This document shows, piece by piece, positions 15,988 through 23,569 of a stretch of 51,540 bases of DNA. Within the stretch, counting starts at the first letter, position 1; each line of letters begins with the position of its first letter. Location of the stretch: positions 1 through 51,540 of the IMG/VR virus record IMGVR_UViG_3300009405_000321; one strand, given 5' to 3'. The position numbers and the translations under genes are program-made. The notes beneath the pieces are model-generated. The model did no database searches, had not been told where the DNA came from, and saw only the letters and a list, made by a program, of their open reading frames with translations. The DNA comes from a virus.

Positions 15988-17565
15988 ATGGCACTGGGTG
16001 ATTTTACAGATATAGACATTCCTGAAAATGCGGCATCCCCGCCTCCGCCTGTCCCTCCCCCGAACTGGAAGGATCGATTGACTTGGGCGGACGCATCCAA
16101 TAAATTGAGAAAGAAGGCATCGTTTAGGGGAGCGACTTTCTTTGTCAGGGGAACTGGATATAGCGTCGGGCGACGAAATGTTGTTCATCAATATCCTGAT
16201 AGAGATGAGCCATTCGTCGAGGACATGGGACTTGATGCCGAGGATTTTAGGATCGAGGGATATGTGATCCAAAATCTTGATAACAATTATGATTATTTTA
16301 CCGAGCGGGACGCCCTGATTAAAGCATTAAAAGAATTTGGTCCTGGGACTTTGATTCATCCTTTTTATGGGACATTGATCGTCAGCCTTATCGGAAAAGC
16401 CAGCATTGATGAATCATTTCATGGCGGCGGGATGGCTCGATTTCGCATGTCCTTTGTCCGAGCGGAGAAGACAAAGGCCCCTTATCCAAAGCCAATTCTT
16501 GATCATGTAAAAGCGGTTGATGATGCGGTTGAGGATTCTCTGGATTCTGGAGTCGATGGATTTGGTGCAATATATGATGGAGAGGATGTTGCGGGATTTT
16601 CGGCTGAATCCGCATTGGCTGCGGTTGGCGAGCTTAATACTATGATGAGATCCGCCATCTCTGCTATTCAGGGAGCAGGCCCCGCCCAGATATCCAAAGC
16701 GCTGACTGCATTATCCGAGCAATATTCCGCTATAAATTTGACGACTATTGCAGATACCTGTGGATTGGCAAATGATCTCATCGGTATGTCGAATGGTCTT
16801 TTAAGTCTTTTTGGTCAATATGGAGAGATAGTCGTTAGCCAATTATTTGGTGCTTGTAGTAGCGCTGTGCGAGGGATCTCATCCGGCCCGATGTCTGGGG
16901 CTCAAGTTGATTGGCCGTCTACGGATGGATTTGAGGGGAGCACGATGTCTGATCCTGCGGTCGTTGCGGAGGATTATGGAAAGACGGTGACGAGATCCTC
17001 GTTGGCTATGGCTCGATATGGGGAAGATTTGGGAAATGATGATCCGAGCCCTTATGGCGGGGAATTGGAATCCATCACTATAAGTACCTCATCCAGAGCG
17101 AGGGAGGCGGCAAATCAGGTTGCAATGGTCAATATGGCTCGATTGACTGCGATAACGACCGCTTGCAAATCCGCTATTCGGATCGAATTTACAAGCCATG
17201 ATTCCGTGATTGAAATAATGGAAGAATTGATCGAAGCCATTGACGCCCAATTACTTAAATTAGGAAATGATGCGGCAAATGAAGATTTTGCGACTTATAA
17301 TATCACGGTGGCTGATCCAAATAATTACCAAGCGCTCCAATCCCTGCGGCCGGTAATTGTTGAATCCATGTTGGGGATCGGGGCGCCTCTTGCGGATATC
17401 GTAGAGTATAAGGTTCCGCCTGCGACGATGCCGGCATTGATCTTGGCTTATGATCGATATGAGGATCTCGATCGGGAAAAAGAAATCATAACAAGAAACA
17501 GACCGCTGATCAAGCATCCTGGATTTATGCCGGGCGGACAGACGGTTGAGATATTAAGCGAATGA
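15988..17565 (+). CDS. tail/DNA circularisation protein (Mu gpN-like)
   Basis: A protein of 525 residues. The N-terminal 150 residues carry the DNA_circ_N pattern: WKDRLTWADASNKL, RKKASFRGATFFV, GRRNVVHQYPDRDEPFVEDMG and GYVIQNLDNNYDYF. In Mu this is gpN, needed for tail assembly; the DNA circularisation name is historical. The remainder is mainly helical. Its last four bases overlap the next gene's start (ATGA). Confidence 0.87.
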   Translation: MALGDFTDIDIPENAASPPPPVPPPNWKDRLTWADASNKLRKKASFRGATFFVRGTGYSVGRRNVVHQYPDRDEPFVEDMGLDAEDFRIEGYVIQNLDNNYDYFTERDALIKALKEFGPGTLIHPFYGTLIVSLIGKASIDESFHGGGMARFRMSFVRAEKTKAPYPKPILDHVKAVDDAVEDSLDSGVDGFGAIYDGEDVAGFSAESALAAVGELNTMMRSAISAIQGAGPAQISKALTALSEQYSAINLTTIADTCGLANDLIGMSNGLLSLFGQYGEIVVSQLFGACSSAVRGISSGPMSGAQVDWPSTDGFEGSTMSDPAVVAEDYGKTVTRSSLAMARYGEDLGNDDPSPYGGELESITISTSSRAREAANQVAMVNMARLTAITTACKSAIRIEFTSHDSVIEIMEELIEAIDAQLLKLGNDAANEDFATYNITVADPNNYQALQSLRPVIVESMLGIGAPLADIVEYKVPPATMPALILAYDRYEDLDREKEIITRNRPLIKHPGFMPGGQTVEILSE

Positions 17566-18644
17566 GCAAGATAGTTTTAAAAGTTAATGGTCTTGAATTT
17601 GGTGGCTGGACAAATATCTCGATTGAGAAGTCCTTGTCCAGTATGGCCGGATCTTTTGGATTGGCAGCGACAGATATTTTTCCGGGCAATGCGCAAAAAT
17701 GGGGCTTGGCGATAGGGGATGAATGTTCTGTCGAGATTGCAGACCAAAAGATCATCACCGGATATATCGAGGATATCCCGATCAGCTATGATGCGAGCGG
17801 TCACAATATCCAGATTGGCGGACGGGATAAAACCGGTGATTTGGTTGATTGCCCTTTTGTCGAGACCCCAAATGAATGGAAGGAAAAAGCGGTCGAAGAA
17901 ATAATCAAGGCGCTTTGTGATCCCTTTGATATTTCGGTCAACACTGATGATTCTGTTACTGATCAAGCGACTTTCAAAATGCCGGAGTTTAAAGCCAATG
18001 AAGGGGATGCGGTTTTCGATCTGATCTTAAAATTATGTCAGATGAAAGCTATTCTCCCTGTTAGCTATGGTGATGGAGCATTGACATTGACGAGGGCTGG
18101 GGGTCGCTTTACCAATGATCCCCTTGAAAAAGGAGTCAATATATTATCAGGGAGTATTGATCAATCCAATAAGGAGCGTTTTCAGACTTATATTGTAAAG
18201 GGTCAAGGTTCGATGACGGATCAAAAGGAAGTGGCGGATGCGGCGCATCCAGTGGGCGAGCAGACAGATGATGTGATTTTAAGATATCGACCGATCGTCA
18301 TTTTTACAGAGACCCCTTGCGATGCGGCAAGATGCCTTGATCGGGCAAGATGGGAAGCGACCAAGCGAGCAGGCGCATCCAGAAAATTGCAATATAAAGT
18401 GCAGGGCTGGACTCAATCGAATGGGATCATATGGCCTTTAAATTCTCTTGTCAAAGTCAAGGACGATTTTTTACAGATTGATGGAACCCTGCTGATATCA
18501 TCAATCAATTATACAAAGGACAATGAGTCTGGGACAACGACCACGATGACGCTGGTCGATCCTGATACCTATGCGCTTTTAGAGGAACCGATTAAAAAGA
18601 TCAAGTCCGGGGTTGATTGGAAAACCAAATTAACGGTGCAATAA
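17562..18644 (+). CDS. baseplate hub protein (Mu gpP / gp44-like)
   Basis: A protein of 360 residues with LKVNGLEFGGWTNISIEKSL, GDECSVEIADQKIITGYIED and HNIQIGGRDKTGDLVDCP, the gpP/late-control-D type hub fold (T4 gp27-like). Starts by ATGA overlap; its stop TAA shares its last A with the next ATG. Forms the platform for the spike and tube. Confidence 0.88.
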   Translation: MSKIVLKVNGLEFGGWTNISIEKSLSSMAGSFGLAATDIFPGNAQKWGLAIGDECSVEIADQKIITGYIEDIPISYDASGHNIQIGGRDKTGDLVDCPFVETPNEWKEKAVEEIIKALCDPFDISVNTDDSVTDQATFKMPEFKANEGDAVFDLILKLCQMKAILPVSYGDGALTLTRAGGRFTNDPLEKGVNILSGSIDQSNKERFQTYIVKGQGSMTDQKEVADAAHPVGEQTDDVILRYRPIVIFTETPCDAARCLDRARWEATKRAGASRKLQYKVQGWTQSNGIIWPLNSLVKVKDDFLQIDGTLLISSINYTKDNESGTTTTMTLVDPDTYALLEEPIKKIKSGVDWKTKLTVQ

Positions 18645-19297
18645 TGGATTTCAAAAGCTTTAAAAGATTGATCGCTCCAATACAAAAAAAGATATTTTTG
18701 CTGCTTGGTCGGGCAATCCTCACATATGTTAATAATGCCGAGAAGACCCAAAAGATCCAGATCATCGCTTTGCAGGGAGAGACCATATCAGATATGGAGC
18801 GCTTTCAAGAATATGGATTTGAGACATACCCATTGGAGGACGCCGAGGTTGCGGCTGTATTTATAAATGGCAATCGAGATCAGGGAATCGCGATCTGTGT
18901 TCATGATCGGGAATATCGGCCGACTGATTTAGTTGCTGGCGAGGTCGCAATCTATACGGATGAGGATTTATCCCCAGGTGATTTTCGCATCCATTTAAAG
19001 AGAGGCCGGATCTTTGATATCAAAGGGGATCAGATTATAGAGGTGCTGGATACAAGCAAGACCGTCACCACTCCATCTGAAACCCATGTTAATGTGACTG
19101 GGCATATTATTAACTCCCCGCAAGTAGCGTTGGGAGGTCCAAATTTTGCGGCATTGAGAGCAATGGTCGATGAACGATTCATCGCCTTATTTAATGCGCA
19201 TGTTCATGCAAATGGTGGTGGGATTGGTAATTCCGGAGCGCCAACCGTCGCAATGACCCCTGCCGGCCATGCAACATCCAAAGTAAAGGGAGAATGA
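18644..19297 (+). CDS. baseplate spike / assembly protein (Mu gp45-like)
   Basis: I start at ATG 18644 (TAATG overlap with the hub stop) rather than an upstream in-frame ATG within the hub gene, giving 217 residues. It has GETISDMERFQEYGFETYP and AVFINGNRDQGIAICVHDREYRP typical of Mu Gp45, then a beta-repeat and a C-terminal HVHANGGG. The HxH resembles the metal-binding tip motif described for P2-type spikes; its role here is inferred. Confidence 0.87.
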   Translation: MDFKSFKRLIAPIQKKIFLLLGRAILTYVNNAEKTQKIQIIALQGETISDMERFQEYGFETYPLEDAEVAAVFINGNRDQGIAICVHDREYRPTDLVAGEVAIYTDEDLSPGDFRIHLKRGRIFDIKGDQIIEVLDTSKTVTTPSETHVNVTGHIINSPQVALGGPNFAALRAMVDERFIALFNAHVHANGGGIGNSGAPTVAMTPAGHATSKVKGE

Positions 19298-19785
19298 TGT
19301 CTAATGATATTCGAATAGCATGGGATACGACATTGATGGAAGGCGATTTTAACTTTCTCGTAGATTCGCAGGATCTGGAATCGGATGAAGGACTTGAGAC
19401 GGCTGTGATCATTAGTTTGTTTTCAGATCGAAGAGCAAGGGCGGATGATATTTTGCCAGATCCGAATAGTCAAAATCGACGGGGTTGGTGGGGTGATCTG
19501 ATATCCCCAGATGTTGAAGGGGATCAGATCGGTTCCCGATTATGGTTATTAAATCGGGAGAAAACTCTTGAAAGCGTTTTGGTAAAGGCAAAGGAGTATG
19601 CGGAGGAGGCATTGCAATGGCTAATAGACGACGGGGTCGCTGCGGAGGTTGTCGTGGTGGCCGAGCGAGAAAAAATAGTGGGAAGCGATCGTCTGGGGAT
19701 CTCCATAAAAATTCGCCGCGTAGACGGAAACGCAGAAGCATTTAATTTTGGGGCGCAATGGACGGCTCAAGCGCTAAGGGGATAA
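19294..19785 (+). CDS. baseplate protein (Mu gp46-like)
   Basis: A protein of 163 residues with LESDEGLETAVIISLFSDRRARADDIL and RRGWWGDLISPDVEGDQIGSRLWLL, the Phage_GP46 signature. It is the Mu counterpart of the T4 gp25-type wedge protein. ATGA overlap with the spike gene. Confidence 0.9.
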   Translation: MMSNDIRIAWDTTLMEGDFNFLVDSQDLESDEGLETAVIISLFSDRRARADDILPDPNSQNRRGWWGDLISPDVEGDQIGSRLWLLNREKTLESVLVKAKEYAEEALQWLIDDGVAAEVVVVAEREKIVGSDRLGISIKIRRVDGNAEAFNFGAQWTAQALRG

Positions 19786-19788
19786 CAA

Positions 19789-20883
19789 ATGCCATTTACT
19801 CGAAATACATTACAGGAAATCGTTGATCGGATCATATCCGATTTTCAGACTCGGATAACCGGAGCGACATCTTTATTAAGGAGGTCAACGCTTAGCGTTA
19901 TCGCAAGGATCATTGGTGGCGCAGTTCATCTATTATATGAATATTTGGATTATCAGGCAAGGCAGTTATTTGTTTCGATAGCAGATGAGGCAGGGCTCGA
20001 ATCCCATTCATCTGAATATGGGATTGCCCGAAAAGCGGCCGTTGTGGCGATTGGATCAGGGCAAGCCACTGGGGCAAATGGCACTCCAATTCCTGCGGGT
20101 AGTGAATTGGTCTCATCCGATGATCAGATATATACGACTGATGAAGAGGTTATAGTTGCTGGGGGCATCGCCACTTTGGATTTTACGGCATCTGTTGCCG
20201 GTGCGGATGGGAACGACGATGCGGGGATTTCTTTAACCTTTTCCAGTCCGATTGCGGGGATTGATACTACTATCACTGTGGATGCCGATGGTATTTCCGG
20301 AGGATCGGATGAAGAGGCGGATTCCGCATTGAGGGAAAGGGTCTTAGCCCGAAAAAGACAGCCCCCGCATGGCGGTGCGGATTTTGATTATGAGGCATGG
20401 GCGCTGGAGGTTTCAGGAGTTACCCGATCTTGGTCTCAGCCGCTATATCAAGGACTTGGGACAATCGGAATCGCATTTGTCAGGGATGGCGATGATAGTA
20501 TTATACCAAATTCTACACAGCGGGATCTTGTCCGAGCCTATATTGTTGAGCATGAAGATCCGGCCACCGGCAAGACCGTTGGATGTCCAGTTACAGCGGA
20601 ACCTGGATTATTTATGATCGAACTAAATCTTTTATCGATTAATTTTACCATTGCCATTTCCCCAAATACAACGGCTGTGCAGGACGCGGTTGAAAATAAT
20701 CTGGCAGATTTGATTTTAAGAGATGGCGGACCCGAGGAAACGATATATCTTTCAAAGATCAGCGAAGCCATTAGCCTTGCGACAGCGGAAGTAACTCATC
20801 GATTGGATACCCCTGTGGCGGATGTAACCGCCGCGGTTGATGAGGTTCATGTATTGGGAACCATAACATTTAGTGATTATTAA
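19789..20883 (+). CDS. baseplate J-like protein (Mu gp47-like)
   Basis: A protein of 364 residues. Opening FTRNTLQEIVDRIISDFQTR, then ARKAAVVAIGSGQATGANG, GGSDEEADSALRERVLARKR and PPHGGADFDYEAWALEVSGV, the Baseplate_J family core. Connects the hub to the fibres. Position between gp46-like and gp48-like genes agrees. Confidence 0.92.
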   Translation: MPFTRNTLQEIVDRIISDFQTRITGATSLLRRSTLSVIARIIGGAVHLLYEYLDYQARQLFVSIADEAGLESHSSEYGIARKAAVVAIGSGQATGANGTPIPAGSELVSSDDQIYTTDEEVIVAGGIATLDFTASVAGADGNDDAGISLTFSSPIAGIDTTITVDADGISGGSDEEADSALRERVLARKRQPPHGGADFDYEAWALEVSGVTRSWSQPLYQGLGTIGIAFVRDGDDSIIPNSTQRDLVRAYIVEHEDPATGKTVGCPVTAEPGLFMIELNLLSINFTIAISPNTTAVQDAVENNLADLILRDGGPEETIYLSKISEAISLATAEVTHRLDTPVADVTAAVDEVHVLGTITFSDY

Positions 20884-20892
20884 AGGGGAATC

Positions 20893-21657
20893 ATGAGGTG
20901 GACAGCGACGAATTATTTACGATTATTGCAATCCCTTTTACCAGGGGGGGCGGCATGGAATCGGGATGAAGATTCGACCTTGACAGAATTTTTATTAGGG
21001 GTGGCTGAGGAGCTTGCTCGGGTGGATGGGAGATCTGCGGATCTGGCGCAGGAAAGGGATACCCGCTATACATCCGAGTTGCTGGAAGATCATGAAAGCG
21101 ATCTGGGATTGCCGGATGAATGCTCCGAGGAAGGACAAACGATTCCTGAAAGGAGATCCTCGGTCCATACCCGATTGATTAGTTTAGGCGGACAAAATCC
21201 GGCATATTTTATTGAACTCGCGGCCACTTTGGGATGGACAATCACCATCACAGAATATACCCCATTTTGGTGCGGTGTCCATGGTGCAGGTGATCCTTGT
21301 GGTGATCAAAAAAATATATTCTATTGGAAAGTCACTATCACATATGGTAGTGGGGATGTCATTTATTTCATGGCTGGTAGTGGAGCCGCTGGTGATCCCC
21401 TTTCATATATCCCTGGTACTGATCCGTTGATATGTATTTTAAGAAAATATAAGCCGGGGCATACTATATTGACATTTGATTTTGATGGTCCCGCATTTGC
21501 TCAGGCGTTTAGTTCCGCTTTTGATTCATTATTGTCGGATCAAACAAGCCATTTGCAGGGGGCTTTTAATAAGTCATTTGGTCTTGGATTTGATGTCAAT
21601 TATGGCGGGGATTTCGATCCCGACGCTTTCGATGTTAATTTTCATAAACCTGGATAA
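20893..21657 (+). CDS. baseplate/tail protein (Mu gp48-like, DUF2313)
   Basis: A protein of 254 residues with YLRLLQSLLPGGAAWNRDEDS, LADLRE-like ARVDGRSADLAQERD and LPDECS...RRSSVHTRLISLGGQNPAYF, the gp48/YmfQ pattern. The C-terminal 60 residues are phenylalanine-rich (SFGLGFDVN, DAFDVNF). Completes the Mu-type baseplate set. Confidence 0.87.
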   Translation: MRWTATNYLRLLQSLLPGGAAWNRDEDSTLTEFLLGVAEELARVDGRSADLAQERDTRYTSELLEDHESDLGLPDECSEEGQTIPERRSSVHTRLISLGGQNPAYFIELAATLGWTITITEYTPFWCGVHGAGDPCGDQKNIFYWKVTITYGSGDVIYFMAGSGAAGDPLSYIPGTDPLICILRKYKPGHTILTFDFDGPAFAQAFSSAFDSLLSDQTSHLQGAFNKSFGLGFDVNYGGDFDPDAFDVNFHKPG

Positions 21658-21688
21658 TGAGTAAATCAAACAAAGGAGGATTTGAGAA

Positions 21689-22300
21689 ATGGCTGACACA
21701 CAAAGAACAAGAGCCCAGATACTTGCCTTGTTGGCAGATAATGTGACGGGGAATATTTCGGCTCAGGACGCAAGAGATGTTATCGTGACGATCATGGAAG
21801 ATCCCGAATTTTCTTATGCTGGGGACTTTTTCAATGGCCCGGTTGTTTTGGGGATCACGACCGACAAGACGACAAGGGGATTTCATCTTTACTCTCAGAC
21901 GATGCATAGTGATCATAGCGCATCTTTTGGGATGCCCCTCGCTTACAATCAGGTTTCGGGGAACTGGTGGCCTGCAGATCTTTCCAGATCAGAGGCAAAT
22001 CCGGCAAGGGGAATCCCTGCGGATAGCTATGCGTCAGGTGCGGTTGATGTCAAGATTCTGATTCAGGGCCTGATTTATGATAGTGGATTGTCCCGATTGA
22101 GCGGATTTATCGGCAAGCCGGTTTATCTGCAATCCGGTGCGCTTTCCACATCCGCCAGCATTGACGCCGAGGTCGGGACGAGCGATAGTCGCACCGGTGG
22201 GATCATAGGATATGTTGTCGGATCGGGTACGGTGACATATCCGTCGATTTATAAATGGCGCTTTGATGGAACTGCCGCTTGGGCAATCACCGGCGTATAA
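21689..22300 (+). CDS. putative tail fibre-module protein
   Basis: A protein of 203 residues not assigned to a named family. The N-terminus TRAQILALLADNVTGNISAQ, then DARDVIVTI is a common opening of phage tail and fibre proteins. The C-terminus (KPVYLQSGALS, GGIIGYVVGSG, KWRFDGTAAWAI) looks like a beta-rich virion domain. Placed between baseplate and collar-domain fibre; strong AAAGGAGG site. Confidence 0.72.
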   Translation: MADTQRTRAQILALLADNVTGNISAQDARDVIVTIMEDPEFSYAGDFFNGPVVLGITTDKTTRGFHLYSQTMHSDHSASFGMPLAYNQVSGNWWPADLSRSEANPARGIPADSYASGAVDVKILIQGLIYDSGLSRLSGFIGKPVYLQSGALSTSASIDAEVGTSDSRTGGIIGYVVGSGTVTYPSIYKWRFDGTAAWAITGV

Positions 22301-22312
22301 AGGAGGAATATC

Positions 22313-23014
22313 ATGCATAAAACAGAAGGAGCAAACAATGCCAGCAATCTGTTTCAGGATGGCCCTCCAGGGACGACCCTCACCGCCAATTGGCTAAATG
22401 CCGTCCAAAACGAGTTGAGAAATGCCATTGAGGGCGCTGGATTGACATTGAAGACCGCCTCTACTGAGACCGGCGATCAGTTGGCGTCAGCCCTTGATCT
22501 GCTTATCGCTCAAGGCGCTGTTCCAGCTGGAACAGTTATATCATACCCTGCCGCCACCCCTCCATCGGGTTATCTTGAATGCGATGGGTCTTCTTTGTTG
22601 AGGGCAACTTATGCCGATCTGTTTGCTGTCATTGGCGTTACCTATGGCAATGTTGACGGCACCCATTTCAATTTGCCTGATTATCGTGGGCGATTTATGC
22701 GAGGCCAGGATAACGGCGCAGGCCGAGATCCAGATGCTGGGGCCAGAGCAAACAGAGGCGACGGCACGGCAGGCGATAATGTGGGTACGACACAAGATCA
22801 TGAGTTTGAGAGTCATAATCATTATCCGAGAGGTCAAACTGGAGCCGCCAATAGCACGACTCCGAATATAACCAGAGTGTGGGCGGTGGGCGCTGCGAAC
22901 TATTTATTGAATGTTGCGGCCAATGTTGATATGGGTCCATCCGGCTCAACAACGGTTGGTGGAAGTGAGGATAGGCCAATCAACATCAATGTGGTGTATT
23001 GCATAAAATATTAA
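22313..23014 (+). CDS. tail fibre protein with phage tail collar domain
   Basis: A protein of 233 residues. Residues 70-145 hold the Collar domain pattern: VISYPAATPPSGYLECDGSS, YADLFAVIGVTYG, FNLPDYRGRFMRGQDNGAGRDPDAG. The C-terminus (DRPININVVYCIKY) is the usual closing strand. N-terminal EGANNASNLFQDGPPGTTLT attaches to the baseplate region in related fibres. It is short for a receptor-binding fibre. Confidence 0.9.
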   Translation: MHKTEGANNASNLFQDGPPGTTLTANWLNAVQNELRNAIEGAGLTLKTASTETGDQLASALDLLIAQGAVPAGTVISYPAATPPSGYLECDGSSLLRATYADLFAVIGVTYGNVDGTHFNLPDYRGRFMRGQDNGAGRDPDAGARANRGDGTAGDNVGTTQDHEFESHNHYPRGQTGAANSTTPNITRVWAVGAANYLLNVAANVDMGPSGSTTVGGSEDRPININVVYCIKY

Positions 23015-23026
23015 AGGAGAGGGCTT

Positions 23027-23569
23027 ATGAATATTTATGATTATGATCCAGATACAGGGGAATACCTTGGGTCACGGGTTGCACAATTAGACCCTTTGGT
23101 GACCAAGGAAAAAGGAGAAGCTGTTTTTCTTGTTCCGGCAAACGCTACCATCATAGCGCCTCCCTCTTTTAAAAAAAATCAGATGGCGGTGTTTGATGGA
23201 GAGTCCTGGGAGATAGTTCCTGACTTCAGAAAGTTTGAATGCTACGACCCTATTACTCAGGAAACAATTGAACTTGCATTAGGTGAGTCCCCTCCCGTTG
23301 GTTTTCCAACCACTCGCCCCGAGCCATATACTTTCAAGGTCGATGAGTGGGACAACAAAAATCAAAAATGGGTGGAAGGTCTGACTGATATTGAGTTGTG
23401 CCAGCTTAGTAGGCGAGAGATATATGATCCAAAAGGTGATCAATTGGACAACATCACCAAGGCTTTTAAATATATGAAGGCCAATGGTGTGGATATCGGG
23501 CCAGACGGTGATGCTCAGGTGGCTATGTCTGATAAGGTTAAATCTGATTTCCCATTGCCATCGAGTTAG
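23027..23569 (+). CDS. tail fibre assembly-like protein
   Basis: A protein of 180 residues beginning NIYDYDPDTGEYLGSRVAQLDPL and containing DWE-like VDEWDNKNQKWVEGLTDIEL, resembling tail fibre assembly chaperones that follow a fibre gene. Its TAG overlaps the stop codon of the oppositely oriented Maf-like gene, so the two transcription units meet here with no spacer. Confidence 0.75.
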   Translation: MNIYDYDPDTGEYLGSRVAQLDPLVTKEKGEAVFLVPANATIIAPPSFKKNQMAVFDGESWEIVPDFRKFECYDPITQETIELALGESPPVGFPTTRPEPYTFKVDEWDNKNQKWVEGLTDIELCQLSRREIYDPKGDQLDNITKAFKYMKANGVDIGPDGDAQVAMSDKVKSDFPLPSS

